A stretch of DNA of 64,000 nt from contig NZ_CALSFP010000001.1 of the NCBI RefSeq assembly GCF_943737015.1, positions 1,798,001-1,862,000 of the forward strand. The letters are read 5' to 3'. Within the stretch, counting starts at the first letter, position 1. Each line of letters opens with the position of its first letter. Of this stretch, positions 25,941 through 35,500 are shown piece after piece. Below the pieces are notes generated by a model that saw only the letters and a program-made list of their open reading frames with translations, searched no databases and was not told where the DNA came from. This DNA is from Staphylococcus sp. Marseille-Q5304. Its GTDB lineage: Bacteria > Bacillota > Bacilli > Staphylococcales > Staphylococcaceae. The position numbers and the translations under genes are program-made.

Positions 25941-26606
25941 CTACTCATATTTCTGTATTGAACCTAATACTGGTATATCTAGTAGTCGTTCAACATCTTC
26001 TTCATTTTTAATACGTTTATCAAACAGTGCTTTAAATCCTATGATTAATAGAGCTAATGCTAAACCAATAAATATACCTAACGCTAAATTGATAATTGTT
26101 TTAGGCTCTACTTGCTTACTCGTTCCGTCTGCATGAGATAATATAGAAACGTTATCTACACTCATAATTTTGGGAACTTCCTTACTAAACACATTTGCGT
26201 AAGCATTCGCTATTTTCTCAGATTCTTTTTTATCTTTACTTGTAATATTGATATTTAATAACTGAGTTTCTGCTTGATTATTTACCGATAACATACTTTC
26301 AAGTTCTTTAGATGTGTATTTGTTGTCTAACTTTTCTGATACTTTATTAATAATTCTAGGGCTTTTTACTATTTCCGAGTATGTATTCACTAGTTGTATG
26401 TTGCTTTGAACTTCTTGTGCTATCATCTTGGGGTCTTTTTCTTTTTCATTTACGAGTACTTGGGTAGTTGCCTGATATTTATTGTCTATAAAGAAAAATG
26501 AAATTATTGCACTGATGAGTAAGAATATTAAAGGTAGTATAATTAATAATTTCAAATTATTCTTTAGCATCTTTAAGATCTTAGTTAAATCCACTGTACT
26601 TTCCAT
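25941..26606 (-). CDS. capA: Polysaccharide co-polymerase / chain length determinant (CapA/CpsC, Wzz domain)
   Basis: 221 residues with two membrane helices (about 18-38 and 172-192) flanking an extracellular Wzz domain. The juxtamembrane C-terminus (FKALFDKRIKNEEDVERLLD, then IPVLGSIQKYE) is the segment that activates the kinase. First gene of the operon, with RBS AGGAGG. Confidence 0.92.
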   Translation of the reverse strand: MESTVDLTKILKMLKNNLKLLIILPLIFLLISAIISFFFIDNKYQATTQVLVNEKEKDPKMIAQEVQSNIQLVNTYSEIVKSPRIINKVSEKLDNKYTSKELESMLSVNNQAETQLLNINITSKDKKESEKIANAYANVFSKEVPKIMSVDNVSILSHADGTSKQVEPKTIINLALGIFIGLALALLIIGFKALFDKRIKNEEDVERLLDIPVLGSIQKYE

Positions 26607-26639
26607 GTATACCTCCTGAAAAAAGTTAAATTTAATATT

Positions 26640-26668
26640 ATTAAACCAAATACATCAGTTTTGTACAA
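26640..26668 (-). promoter_or_regulatory. Sigma-A-type promoter of the exopolysaccharide operon
   Basis: On the minus strand TTGTAC (26663-26668), a 17-bp spacer, then TTTAAT (26640-26645), about 34 bp before the capA ATG. It is the only well-spaced promoter seen in the gap. Confidence 0.55.
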
Positions 26669-26780
26669 GACTCTTTTTCGCTTTTGAAAATATTTTTTCT
26701 TGAATTTACACATACTTAATAATTATATAACCTTGTTGTAATTTACATTTTAGGGCGCAATAATTTTGTAAAACAACAAA

Positions 26781-26820
26781 AACCCTCTAACCTTCGCAAT
26801 ATCACGAAGGTTAGAGGGTT
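26781..26820 (-). terminator. Rho-independent terminator of the GNAT gene
   Basis: The 16-bp stem AACCCTCTAACCTTCG (26781-26796) and its complement (26805-26820) are followed on the minus strand by TTTGTTGTTTT. It insulates the polysaccharide operon from upstream transcription. Confidence 0.85.
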
Positions 26821-26839
26821 CTACTCATTTTATAATATT

Positions 26840-27343
26840 TTATCCATTTTCTATGATAAATCTACGAAATACTGTGCCATCTTCTCTATGATATGACTCA
26901 ATTTCTTCTCCACCATTGTTCATTATGACAGCGGCTGAAGCGTCATTGCCTTGTTTACACGTTACTAAAACTTCTGTAATTCCAATTCTTGAGGCATAAT
27001 CTAACGATTTTTTAAGAATTTTTGTACCATAGCCTTTGCCACGATATTTTTTTCGAACGCCATATCCGATATGTCCCACAGCTTTTTTCAAACGGTCATT
27101 GAGTTCATGACGTATATTGGCAGCTCCTATGATTTCGTCATCATCAATTAAAAATAGTGTTGTATTATCTACAAAATCATCACTTGATTTACTATCTGCT
27201 AAGAAATGAACTAATTGTGAAAAATTATCATATCTCGTAATGTTTGTTATACTTGGCACAATCTTTTCATCATGGTCAATCCATTCGCTGATATAGTTAC
27301 AATATAGTGGTTCATCTGCCATGGTTAATTCTCTAAATTCCAT
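26840..27343 (-). CDS. GNAT-family N-acetyltransferase
   Basis: 167 residues. The acetyl-CoA binding motif A is VGHIGYGVRKKYRGKGYGTK (about 88-107), and the C-terminal part has LVTCKQGNDASAAVIMNNGG as in ribosomal-protein/antibiotic-type GNATs. It acetylates an unknown amine. It has its own terminator and an RBS (AAGGGAG). No linked substrate pathway. Confidence 0.85.
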   Translation of the reverse strand: MEFRELTMADEPLYCNYISEWIDHDEKIVPSITNITRYDNFSQLVHFLADSKSSDDFVDNTTLFLIDDDEIIGAANIRHELNDRLKKAVGHIGYGVRKKYRGKGYGTKILKKSLDYASRIGITEVLVTCKQGNDASAAVIMNNGGEEIESYHREDGTVFRRFIIENG

Positions 27344-27490
27344 TTTTGACGCTCCCTTCCGTTACAACATTCAATTTCTGTTTTTACGTTTCATATGAAC
27401 ACTATGATATAAAATTAGCTAACGCTCTCATAATAAGACCTATAAAAATGAAATGCAACCACATTTATTTATTAAAATATTGCATTTTCG

Positions 27491-27539
27491 ACAAAAATAT
27501 AACGTTCGAAAATTGCGATACTTTATCTTCGAACGTTAT
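27491..27539 (-). terminator. Rho-independent terminator of kbl
   Basis: Arms ATAACGTTCGAA (27499-27510) and TTCGAACGTTAT (27528-27539) with a 17-nt loop, then ATTTTTGT on the minus strand. Confidence 0.75.
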
Positions 27540-27557
27540 GTTATGTTATGTTTTTAA

Positions 27558-28748
27558 TTACTTAATCGTACCGAGTTCTTTTCCAACCTTTTCATATGCC
27601 TTCAGAGCTTGATCTAACATTTCTTTAGTATGTGCGGCTGTTGGCATATTTCTCACACGGCCTGTTCCTTTTGGTACTGTAGGGAAGACAATTGATTTAA
27701 CATAGACGCCTTCTTCCTTTAAACGTTGGCTGAACATTTGTGTTTCCTTTTCATCTCCAATAATGACAGGTGTGATTGGTGATTCTGACTCGCCAATATT
27801 AAATCCTAAATCTTTTAATCCAGCCTTTAAGTAATTCCCGTTATCCCATAATTTGTCATGTAATTCAGTTGAATTCATAAGCTTTTTAACGGCTTCAGTA
27901 ATTGCTTTTGTATCTCCTGGTGCTAATGATGTAGAGAAAAGGAATGGTCTTGATTGTGCCTTCAACCAATCGATGAGTGATTGCGTACCTGCTACATACC
28001 CACCAACTACTCCAATTGCTTTAGATAATGTTCCAATTTGAAAATCTATCTTATCTTGTAAACCGAAATGTTTCACCGTACCAGCGCCTTTCCCCATTAC
28101 GCCAGAACCATGAGCATCATCTACGTACGTAATCAAACCGTATGTTTCAGCAATTTCTACAATTTCAGGTAACTTTGCTACATCACCATCCATACTAAAT
28201 ACGCCATCAGTAATATACATAACTTTGTTAAATTGTCCTGATTCTACAGCCTCTTTCGCTTTTGCTCTTAAATCATCCATATCAGAATGGTTTACGCGAA
28301 TGATCTTAGCTTTAGATAAGCGACAACCATCAATAATAGAAGCGTGATTCAGTTCATCAGATAAGATTGCATCATGCTTATTCATTACTGCAGAAATTGC
28401 AGCCATATTACAGTTAAACCCAGATTGATAGGCAATAGCAGCTTCTGTACCTTTAAATTCAGCAAGTGTTTCTTCTAATTCGTCATGTAAATCAAGTGTT
28501 CCATTAATCGATCTTACTGCACCAGCACCTACGCCGTGAGAATCGATTGCTTCTTTAGCAGCTTGCTTTAAATCTTCGTCTGTCGCAAGACCTAAATAGT
28601 TGTTAGAAGATAAGTTGATGTATTGCTTACCATTAATCTTTATTTCCGGTCCGTTGGCACCTTCGATTGAATCAATTTCGTTATATAGACCGTTATCTTT
28701 TAAATATTGAATGTTGTCATCTAAAAATGAGTGTAGAGATTGAACCAT
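27558..28748 (-). CDS. kbl: Glycine C-acetyltransferase (2-amino-3-ketobutyrate CoA ligase)
   Basis: 396 residues of the PLP alpha-oxoamine synthase family. Key motifs are [27 protein letters not shown] and the PLP lysine in [16 protein letters not shown]. It cleaves 2-amino-3-oxobutyrate with CoA to glycine and acetyl-CoA in threonine breakdown. The close relative BioF is the alternative, but no biotin genes are nearby. The RBS is AAAGGGGG. Its position beside the M20 amidohydrolase and tuf matches other staphylococci. Confidence 0.88.
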   Translation of the reverse strand: MVQSLHSFLDDNIQYLKDNGLYNEIDSIEGANGPEIKINGKQYINLSSNNYLGLATDEDLKQAAKEAIDSHGVGAGAVRSINGTLDLHDELEETLAEFKGTEAAIAYQSGFNCNMAAISAVMNKHDAILSDELNHASIIDGCRLSKAKIIRVNHSDMDDLRAKAKEAVESGQFNKVMYITDGVFSMDGDVAKLPEIVEIAETYGLITYVDDAHGSGVMGKGAGTVKHFGLQDKIDFQIGTLSKAIGVVGGYVAGTQSLIDWLKAQSRPFLFSTSLAPGDTKAITEAVKKLMNSTELHDKLWDNGNYLKAGLKDLGFNIGESESPITPVIIGDEKETQMFSQRLKEEGVYVKSIVFPTVPKGTGRVRNMPTAAHTKEMLDQALKAYEKVGKELGTIK

Positions 28749-28921
28749 GACACATCCCCCTTTGAATAGTATTAATCACTTTAATCATACCTTATTTTAT
28801 AATGTTAAGGAAGAATTATTACTTTAGTTGAAAATGCGCGTACTTTGATCTCAATTTCACCTACATAGCCTATAAGTTAAATGATATACTTATTAAAAAT
28901 AAACAGGAAGGATGGATGATC

Positions 28922-30118
28922 ATGATTGATTGGTTCCAACTTGCGAGTGAAAAAGAGAATAAAATGATACAAATCCGTCGTTACTTACACCAATATCCTG
29001 AACTTTCATTTAAAGAACACCACACACATGAATTTATCTTAAGTCACTTGAGTCAATTATCATGTGATATACAAGCTCCTGTAGGTAGAAATGGAATCAT
29101 TGCTACATTTAAAGGTAGAGGTGACGGACCAACGATTGCCTTGCGTGCTGACTTTGACGCATTACCTATTGAAGAGTTAGCCGATGTGCCTTACAAATCA
29201 AAAAATAAAGGAGTCATGCATGCGTGTGGTCATGATGGTCATACTGCAACTTTACTAGGTGTAGCTGATTTAATAGAAGAACATTTAAATTGCTTAAATG
29301 GTGATGTGGTGCTTATCTTCCAATATGGAGAAGAACTTATGCCTGGTGGCTCTCAAAAAATGATTGATGCTGGTTGCCTACAAAATGTTGACCGAATTTA
29401 TGGAAACCACCTATGGAGTGGTTATCCTACTGGTACGATTTATTCTCGACCTGGACCAATGATGGCTTCACCTGATGAATTCCAAATAACAATCAACGGT
29501 AGAGGTGGCCATGGGGCCAAACCACATGAGACCATAGACCCAATCGTTATATTATCTGAGTTCATTTTAAGTACGCAAAAGCTTGTTTCAAGAACAATAG
29601 ATCCAGTTAAACAAGCCGTTATTAGTTTCGGTATGATACAAGCAGGTGCAGCTGATAATGTCATACCAGACTCAGCAGTTTGTAAAGGCACAGTCCGAAT
29701 ATTTGATACTGAGGTTCAAGACCACATTATAGAAAAATTAGAGAAATTATTAAAAGGCTTATCTATAGCCAATGATATAACCTATGATTTTGAATATATA
29801 AAAGGATATTTACCAGTTAACAATAATGCAAATTGTTATGAAATAGTTAAACAAGCAGCAAATGAAATCAATCTAAGATTTAACGAAGCTGATTTAATGA
29901 TGGTAGGAGAAGATTTTTCACATTATCAAAAAGTAAGACCAGGCGCGTTCTTTTTAACAGGATGTGGCAATAAGCAGAAAGAGACAGATTACCCTCACCA
30001 CAGTCCTAAATTTAATATTGATGAGCAAGCGATGAAATACGCCACAAGTGAATTTATGAAAATATTAGAATTAGAAGATGTTATTCATGTGAAAAAAATA
30101 AATGATATGGCAATCTAA
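28922..30118 (+). CDS. M20D-type amidohydrolase (N-acyl-amino acid hydrolase family)
   Basis: About 398 residues. Metal ligands of the M20D family are in GVMHACGHDGHTATLLG, QYGEELMPGG, YGNHLWSG and the late LMMVGEDFSHY. The dimerisation domain carries GRGGHGAKPHETIDPI. Relatives hydrolyse N-acetyl or other N-acyl amino acids and indole-3-acetyl or hippuryl amides; the substrate is unknown here. ATG 28920-28922 (MIDWFQ) rather than the ATG six bases earlier gives the conserved N-terminus. The stop codon lies inside the first copy of a 33-bp tandem duplication. Confidence 0.85.
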   Translation: MIDWFQLASEKENKMIQIRRYLHQYPELSFKEHHTHEFILSHLSQLSCDIQAPVGRNGIIATFKGRGDGPTIALRADFDALPIEELADVPYKSKNKGVMHACGHDGHTATLLGVADLIEEHLNCLNGDVVLIFQYGEELMPGGSQKMIDAGCLQNVDRIYGNHLWSGYPTGTIYSRPGPMMASPDEFQITINGRGGHGAKPHETIDPIVILSEFILSTQKLVSRTIDPVKQAVISFGMIQAGAADNVIPDSAVCKGTVRIFDTEVQDHIIEKLEKLLKGLSIANDITYDFEYIKGYLPVNNNANCYEIVKQAANEINLRFNEADLMMVGEDFSHYQKVRPGAFFLTGCGNKQKETDYPHHSPKFNIDEQAMKYATSEFMKILELEDVIHVKKINDMAI

Positions 30119-30160
30119 AAGTTAAAGAAAATAAATGATATGGCAATCTAAAAGTTAAAG
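30095..30160. repeat. Perfect 33-bp tandem duplication across the amidohydrolase stop codon
   Basis: Positions 30095-30127 and 30128-30160 are identical; each copy carries codons for NDMAI followed by a TAA. The first copy contains the real stop (30116-30118), so the duplication does not alter the protein. A further partial unit starts at 30161. Confidence 0.95.
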
Positions 30161-30173
30161 AAAATAATAGCAA

Positions 30174-30202
30174 AAAAAGAGCCTCCCTTTTGGGAGGCTC
30201 TT
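30174..30202. terminator. Terminator between the amidohydrolase and tuf genes
   Basis: Stem AAGAGCCTCCC (30177-30187) and its complement (30192-30202), followed on the minus strand by a T-run of seven. It is the main terminator for tuf. Confidence 0.88.
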
Positions 30203-30225
30203 AATATTTCTAGCAAATATAGAGA

Positions 30226-31413
30226 TTATTCGTGGATTTCAGTTACAACGCCTGATCCAACAGTACGTCCACCTTCACGGATTGAGAAACGAGTACCATC
30301 TTCGATAGCGATTGGTGAAATTAACTCAACGTTCATTTCAACGTTATCGCCAGGCATAACCATTTCTGTACCTTCTTGTAAGTTAACAACGCCTGTTACG
30401 TCTGTAGTACGGAAATAGAATTGTGGGCGGTAGTTAGTGAAGAATGGAGTGTGACGTCCACCTTCGTCTTTAGATAAAACGTAAACTTCCGCTTTGAATT
30501 TAGTGTGTGGAGTGATAGTTCCAGGAGCAGCTAAAACTTGACCACGTTGTACATCTTCACGTGCAACACCACGTAATAATGCACCGATGTTGTCACCAGC
30601 TTCAGCATAGTCTAATAATTTACGGAACATTTCTACACCAGTAACTGTAGTTTTGCTTGATTCTTCTTGCATACCGATGATTTCGATTTCTTCACCGACT
30701 TTGATTTGACCACGTTCAACACGGCCTGTAGCAACAGTACCACGACCAGTGATTGAGAATACGTCCTCAACTGGCATCATGAATGGCTTGTCTGAGTCAC
30801 GGTCTGGTGTTGGAATGTAATCGTCAACATTTTGCATTAATTCTAAGATTTTTTCTTCGTATTCAGCTTCGCCTTCTAATGCTTTAAGAGCTGAACCTGA
30901 GATTACAGGTACATCGTCACCTGGGAAGTCGTATTCGCTTAATAAGTCACGAACTTCCATTTCAACTAATTCTAATAATTCTTCGTCGTCTACCATGTCA
31001 ACTTTGTTTAAGAATACAACTAATGCTGGTACACCAACGTTACGTGATAATAAGATGTGCTCACGAGTTTGTGGCATTGGGCCGTCAGCAGCTGATACTA
31101 CTAAGATAGCTCCGTCCATTTGCGCAGCACCAGTGATCATGTTTTTAACATAGTCAGCGTGTCCTGGGCAGTCAACATGAGCATAGTGACGTTTGTCAGT
31201 AGTATACTCGATGTGTGCAGTATTGATTGTAATACCACGTTCTTTTTCTTCTGGAGCGTTGTCGATCATGTCATATGATTGAGCAACTGTGTCTCCGTTT
31301 TTCGCTAAAACAGTTGCAATAGCAGCTGTTAAAGTTGTTTTACCATGGTCGACGTGACCGATAGTACCAATATTGGCATGTTCTTTTGAACGATCAAATT
31401 TTTCTTTAGCCAT
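30226..31413 (-). CDS. tuf: Elongation factor Tu
   Basis: 395 residues. The G1 motif is GHVDHGKTT (19-27), G3 is [13 protein letters not shown]4 is NKVDMVD and G5 is SALKAL, followed by the two beta-barrel domains. It delivers aminoacyl-tRNA to the ribosome. Strongly biased codon use, as expected for a very highly expressed gene. Last gene of the str cluster, 224 bp after fusA, and that gap contains a long hairpin. Confidence 0.98.
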   Translation of the reverse strand: MAKEKFDRSKEHANIGTIGHVDHGKTTLTAAIATVLAKNGDTVAQSYDMIDNAPEEKERGITINTAHIEYTTDKRHYAHVDCPGHADYVKNMITGAAQMDGAILVVSAADGPMPQTREHILLSRNVGVPALVVFLNKVDMVDDEELLELVEMEVRDLLSEYDFPGDDVPVISGSALKALEGEAEYEEKILELMQNVDDYIPTPDRDSDKPFMMPVEDVFSITGRGTVATGRVERGQIKVGEEIEIIGMQEESSKTTVTGVEMFRKLLDYAEAGDNIGALLRGVAREDVQRGQVLAAPGTITPHTKFKAEVYVLSKDEGGRHTPFFTNYRPQFYFRTTDVTGVVNLQEGTEMVMPGDNVEMNVELISPIAIEDGTRFSIREGGRTVGSGVVTEIHE

Positions 31414-31450
31414 TTAAAATCTCTCCTATTCTGTTAGAAAATTATTTTAA

Positions 31451-31494
31451 AATTATCTCTCATGACAGTTTCTCACCATCATGAGAAAATAATT
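31451..31494 (-). promoter_or_regulatory. Hairpin in the fusA-tuf intergenic region
   Basis: AATTATCTCTCATGA (31451-31465) pairs imperfectly with TCATGAGAAAATAATT (31479-31494). No strong T-run follows, so it is more likely a processing or attenuation structure in the tuf leader than a full terminator. Confidence 0.4.
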
Positions 31495-31637
31495 ATTTTT
31501 TATTGAATAAAGCAACATATAGTTCCTTTATAATGCATTTTTCCCAAAAAATCAATTGATAAAACTACAAGCAGTATAACACTATACGATTGAAATTAAA
31601 TAGTGAGCATTGAAAATTCAATACGCTATCTATTTAA

Positions 31638-33728
31638 TTATTCGCTTTGGTTACCACTGTTTTTCTTGATGATTTCATCAGCTACAGATTTTGGAACTTC
31701 TGCATAGTGATCGAAGTACATAGTGTATGTACCGCGACCTTGTGTATTAGAACGTAATGAAGTTGCGTAACCGAACATTTCTGAAAGTGGTACAAAGGCA
31801 TTAACAACTTGTGCATTACCACGAGGTTCCATACCATCAACACGTCCACGACGAGCTGTTACGTCACCCATGATATCACCCATGTACTCTTCAGGCATTT
31901 CGATTGTTACTTTCATCATTGGTTCTAAGATAATTGGATCACATTTTTTAGCAGCTTCTTTAAGTGCTAATGATGCAGCAATTTTGAAGGCCATTTCAGA
32001 TGAATCGACATCGTGGTATGAACCATCATATAATTTAGCTTTAACATCGATTAATGGATAACCAGCTAATACACCGTTTTCCATTGCATCTTGTAAACCA
32101 GATTCAACAGATGGAATGTATTCACGTGGAACTACACCACCAACGATAGCGTTTTCGAATTCGAAACCTGCGCCTGTTTCGTTAGGAGCGAAGGCGATTT
32201 TAACGTCACCATATTGTCCACGACCACCTGATTGACGAGCGAATTTACCTTGAACTTCAGCTGGTTGCTTGAATGTTTCACGATATGAAACCATTGGCGC
32301 ACCAACGTTACATTCAACGTTGAATTCTTTCTTCATACGGTCAACTAAGATGTCTAAGTGAAGTTCACCCATACCACCGATGATAACTTGTCCAGTTTCT
32401 TCATCTGTGTGAGCGTGGAATGTTGGGTCTTCTTCTTGTAATTTAACTAAAGCAGCTGTCATTTTGTCTTGGTCTGCTTTAGATTTAGGTTCAACTGATA
32501 AGTGGATAACTGGATCAGGGAATTCCATTGATTCCAAGATGATATCGTTCTTCTCACCACATAAAGTATCACCTGTACCAGTATCTTTAAGACCTACCGC
32601 AGCAGCGATATCGCCTGAGTATACTGTATTAAGTTCTTCACGTGAGTTTGCGTGCATTTGTAATAAACGACCTACACGTTCACGTTTATCTTTCGTAGAG
32701 TTCTTAACGTAAGAACCTGAAGATAACGTACCTGAATAAACACGGAAGAATGTTAATTTACCAACATAAGGGTCAGTCATAACTTTGAATGCTAATGCAG
32801 CAAATTCTGCATTATCGTCTGCTTTCGCAATAACTTCCTCTTCAGGATTGTCTGAACGATGACCAACGATTGGTTTAACATCTAATGGTGATGGTAGGTA
32901 ATCAATTACCGCGTTAAGCATTAATTGAACACCTTTGTTTTTGAATGCTGTACCAACAAGTACTGGGTAGAATTCTACGTCAGTAGTTGCTTTACGGATA
33001 GCAGCTTTTAACTCTTCGTTAGAGATTTCTTCGTCACCAAGATATTTTTCCATTAATTCATCGTTAGTTTCAGCAACTGCTTCGATTAATGTTGAACGTG
33101 CATCTTCCGCACGCTCTTTATGATCGTCAGGAATTTCGATTTCTTCAATGTCAGTTCCTAAGTCATTTGTATAACGGAAACATTTCATTTCAACTAAGTC
33201 GATGATTGCATCGAAATCATCTTCAGAACCAATTGGTAATTGGATAGGTTGTGCATTTGCTTGTAAACGGTCATGAATAGTGCTAACTGAATATTCGAAG
33301 TTTGCACCTAATTTGTCCATTTTGTTTACAAATACGATACGAGGTACACCGTATGTTGTAGCTTGACGCCAAACTGTTTCAGTTTGTGGTTCAACGCCTG
33401 ATTGCGCATCAAGTACAGTTACTGCACCATCAAGTACACGTAATGAACGTTCAACCTCAACTGTGAAGTCTACGTGTCCTGGTGTATCGATGATGTTTAC
33501 ACGGTGGTCATCCCATTGTGCTGTTGTAGCAGCAGATGTAATTGTGATACCACGATCTTGCTCCTGTTCCATCCAGTCCATTTGTGAAGCACCTTCGTGC
33601 GTTTCACCAATTTTGTGGATACGTCCAGTATAGTAAAGAATACGTTCAGTCGTAGTTGTTTTACCAGCATCGATATGAGCCATGATACCAATATTACGAG
33701 TTCTTTCTAAAGTAAAATCTCTAGCCAT
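31638..33728 (-). CDS. fusA: Elongation factor G
   Basis: 696 residues, standard length. G1 is [16 protein letters not shown]3 is DTPGHVDF, G4 is NKMDKLGA. Domains II-V follow, with the domain IV loop near [15 protein letters not shown]. It catalyses ribosomal translocation and recycling. Part of rpsL-rpsG-fusA-tuf. Confidence 0.98.
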   Translation of the reverse strand: MARDFTLERTRNIGIMAHIDAGKTTTTERILYYTGRIHKIGETHEGASQMDWMEQEQDRGITITSAATTAQWDDHRVNIIDTPGHVDFTVEVERSLRVLDGAVTVLDAQSGVEPQTETVWRQATTYGVPRIVFVNKMDKLGANFEYSVSTIHDRLQANAQPIQLPIGSEDDFDAIIDLVEMKCFRYTNDLGTDIEEIEIPDDHKERAEDARSTLIEAVAETNDELMEKYLGDEEISNEELKAAIRKATTDVEFYPVLVGTAFKNKGVQLMLNAVIDYLPSPLDVKPIVGHRSDNPEEEVIAKADDNAEFAALAFKVMTDPYVGKLTFFRVYSGTLSSGSYVKNSTKDKRERVGRLLQMHANSREELNTVYSGDIAAAVGLKDTGTGDTLCGEKNDIILESMEFPDPVIHLSVEPKSKADQDKMTAALVKLQEEDPTFHAHTDEETGQVIIGGMGELHLDILVDRMKKEFNVECNVGAPMVSYRETFKQPAEVQGKFARQSGGRGQYGDVKIAFAPNETGAGFEFENAIVGGVVPREYIPSVESGLQDAMENGVLAGYPLIDVKAKLYDGSYHDVDSSEMAFKIAASLALKEAAKKCDPIILEPMMKVTIEMPEEYMGDIMGDVTARRGRVDGMEPRGNAQVVNAFVPLSEMFGYATSLRSNTQGRGTYTMYFDHYAEVPKSVADEIIKKNSGNQSE

Positions 33729-33847
33729 GTATTTTTCTCCTTCCAGTATTACTGCGAATAAATACTATAAATATGGCGATGCCCTAAGCATGCACCTGTG
33801 ATAGTAAACTATCATTACGAAACATACTCAGGGAGAAAGCTTCTATC

Positions 33848-34318
33848 CTACCAACGATAGTGAGCGAATGCTTTGTTAGCTTCAGCCATTTTGTGAGTGT
33901 CCTCACGTTTCTTAACTGCTCCACCAGTGTTGTTAGCTGCATCTAAGATTTCGTTTGCTAAGCGCTCTTCCATAGTTTTTTCACCACGAAGACGTGCATA
34001 GTTTACTAACCAACGTAAACCTAAAGTAGTACGACGTTCTGGACGAACCTCTACTGGTACTTGATAGTTAGAACCACCAACACGACGAGCCTTAACTTCT
34101 AATACTGGCATGATATTGTCGATAGCTTCTTCGAATACTTCGATTGCTTCACGACCGCTGCGTTCTTGCACGATATCGAAAGCAGAATAAAGAATTCTTT
34201 GAGCTGTTCCGCGTTTACCATCTAACATAATTTTGTTAATCAATTTTGTTACTAATTTAGAGTTGTGAATTGGATCTGGTAACACATCTCTTTTTGGTAC
34301 TGATCCTTTACGAGGCAT
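33848..34318 (-). CDS. rpsG: 30S ribosomal protein S7
   Basis: 156 residues, standard length, starting [16 protein letters not shown]. Binds the 3' major domain of 16S rRNA and nucleates head assembly. 70 bp after rpsL in the str operon; a 119-bp gap with a small hairpin separates it from fusA. Confidence 0.98.
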   Translation of the reverse strand: MPRKGSVPKRDVLPDPIHNSKLVTKLINKIMLDGKRGTAQRILYSAFDIVQERSGREAIEVFEEAIDNIMPVLEVKARRVGGSNYQVPVEVRPERRTTLGLRWLVNYARLRGEKTMEERLANEILDAANNTGGAVKKREDTHKMAEANKAFAHYRW

Positions 34319-34388
34319 GATTTAAATCCTCCCTTCCTATTATAATATATTTTTAATTTCTATAGCGAATATTTACGTAATCTTTAAA

Positions 34389-34802
34389 TTAATTTTTAGG
34401 TTTTTTAGTTCCGTATAATGAACGACCTTGTCTACGTCCATCTACACCTGAAGTATCAAGTGCACCACGAACAATGTGATAACGCACACCAGGTAAGTCT
34501 TTTACTCGTCCACCACGTACAAGTACAACACTGTGTTCTTGTAAGTTGTGTCCGATACCAGGAATGTAAGCATTGATCTCGATGTTGTTTGATAAACGTA
34601 CACGAGCATATTTACGTAACGCAGAGTTTGGTTTTTTAGGTGTCATTGTACCAACACGCGTACAAACGCCACGTTTTTGTGGAGAATTTAAATCAGTAAA
34701 TTGTTTCTTTTTACTGTTGAAATTTTTGTTTAATGCTGGTGAATCAGATTTCTTTGATTTGCTTTTTCTTGGTTTACGTACTAATTGATTAATAGTTGGC
34801 AT
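34389..34802 (-). CDS. rpsL: 30S ribosomal protein S12
   Basis: 137 residues. The decoding-site loop reads [11 protein letters not shown] with the wild-type Lys at the usual streptomycin-resistance position, and [10 protein letters not shown] is also wild type. First large gene of the str operon, downstream of rplGB. Confidence 0.98.
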   Translation of the reverse strand: MPTINQLVRKPRKSKSKKSDSPALNKNFNSKKKQFTDLNSPQKRGVCTRVGTMTPKKPNSALRKYARVRLSNNIEINAYIPGIGHNLQEHSVVLVRGGRVKDLPGVRYHIVRGALDTSGVDGRRQGRSLYGTKKPKN

Positions 34803-34897
34803 GATTTGTGTCCTCCTCTCTTGAATTTATAATCCCACACATCCAGGTGGTTCATTTAAAGGTTAAATAAAATTTAGTAAGATTACTCTTACTAATC

Positions 34898-35152
34898 TCA
34901 TTTTAATAATGCAACAATCATTGCATTAACATTAATGCCTGCATATTCTCCTAAAGCCTGTTGACTCTCGAAGTATGTGATAGGCATATTTTGAAGATTG
35001 ATTTGGCTTAACACGCGAGTCAATAAATAGACTTCAACGTCTTTAGCAATAATCAATGATGCAACTTGGTCTCGTTTCAAAGCTTTAAGCGTTTGTTTAA
35101 GACCAACTACAAAATGTTGTTTGTTAAAGCGTGCAACTTTTTCATTAGACAA
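34898..35152 (-). CDS. rplGB: L7Ae-like K-turn RNA-binding protein (YbxF)
   Basis: 84 residues with the compact L7Ae/L30e fold, starting [20 protein letters not shown], with the kink-turn recognition segment near [11 protein letters not shown]. Bacterial YbxF binds K-turn RNA and associates with ribosomes, with no essential role known. Conserved position between rpoC and rpsL. Confidence 0.92.
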   Translation of the reverse strand: MSNEKVARFNKQHFVVGLKQTLKALKRDQVASLIIAKDVEVYLLTRVLSQINLQNMPITYFESQQALGEYAGINVNAMIVALLK

Positions 35153-35309
35153 TTACATATCCTCCAAAGTTCTGCTTGCATCAACCTAAATAATAATAAC
35201 ATTTTCTATAGTGTCTGGTCAACTTGTAATTGCACTATTTCTGAAAATTATCTAAAAATCTGATGACTTTATCTAAGTTTTATAACAGTGTCACTTTGGG
35301 ATACTTTTA

Positions 35310-35477
35310 TAAAAATAGAGTCTGAGACAAAATTGGTGTCTCAGACTCTTTATCAACTTGGCAGTAGATGTCTGAATTGAAAATGCGCTTAGAATAAGCT
35401 TTTTTCAATCCTAGTCATCCTTGCCGGGGTGGGACTACGAAATCTCTATTAGAAAATTCGATTTCTGTCCCGTTCCC
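35310..35477 (-). repeat. Dispersed 3'-end repeat module, copy 2 (long form), with terminator, after rpoC
   Basis: On the minus strand from 35477, GGGACAGAAATCGAATTTTC opens a hairpin that closes with GTCCCAC. About 80 nt follow that copies 1 and 3 lack (including a CCCCGGCAAGGATGAC segment and a GATTGAAAA/TTTTCAATTC hairpin). The terminator AGAGTCTGAGACA (35317-35329 and complement to 35349) closes it, with TATTTTTATA next. It terminates the rpoBC transcript before rplGB. The rest of the 35153-35500 gap is presumably the rplGB promoter region. Confidence 0.8.
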
Positions 35478-35500
35478 TTTGATTGTCTAACTAAACCGAA

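Noticed and set aside
27346..27612. Plus-strand ORF of 88 aa between GNAT and kbl
   Set aside because: Runs through the kbl terminator and into kbl antisense; no RBS.
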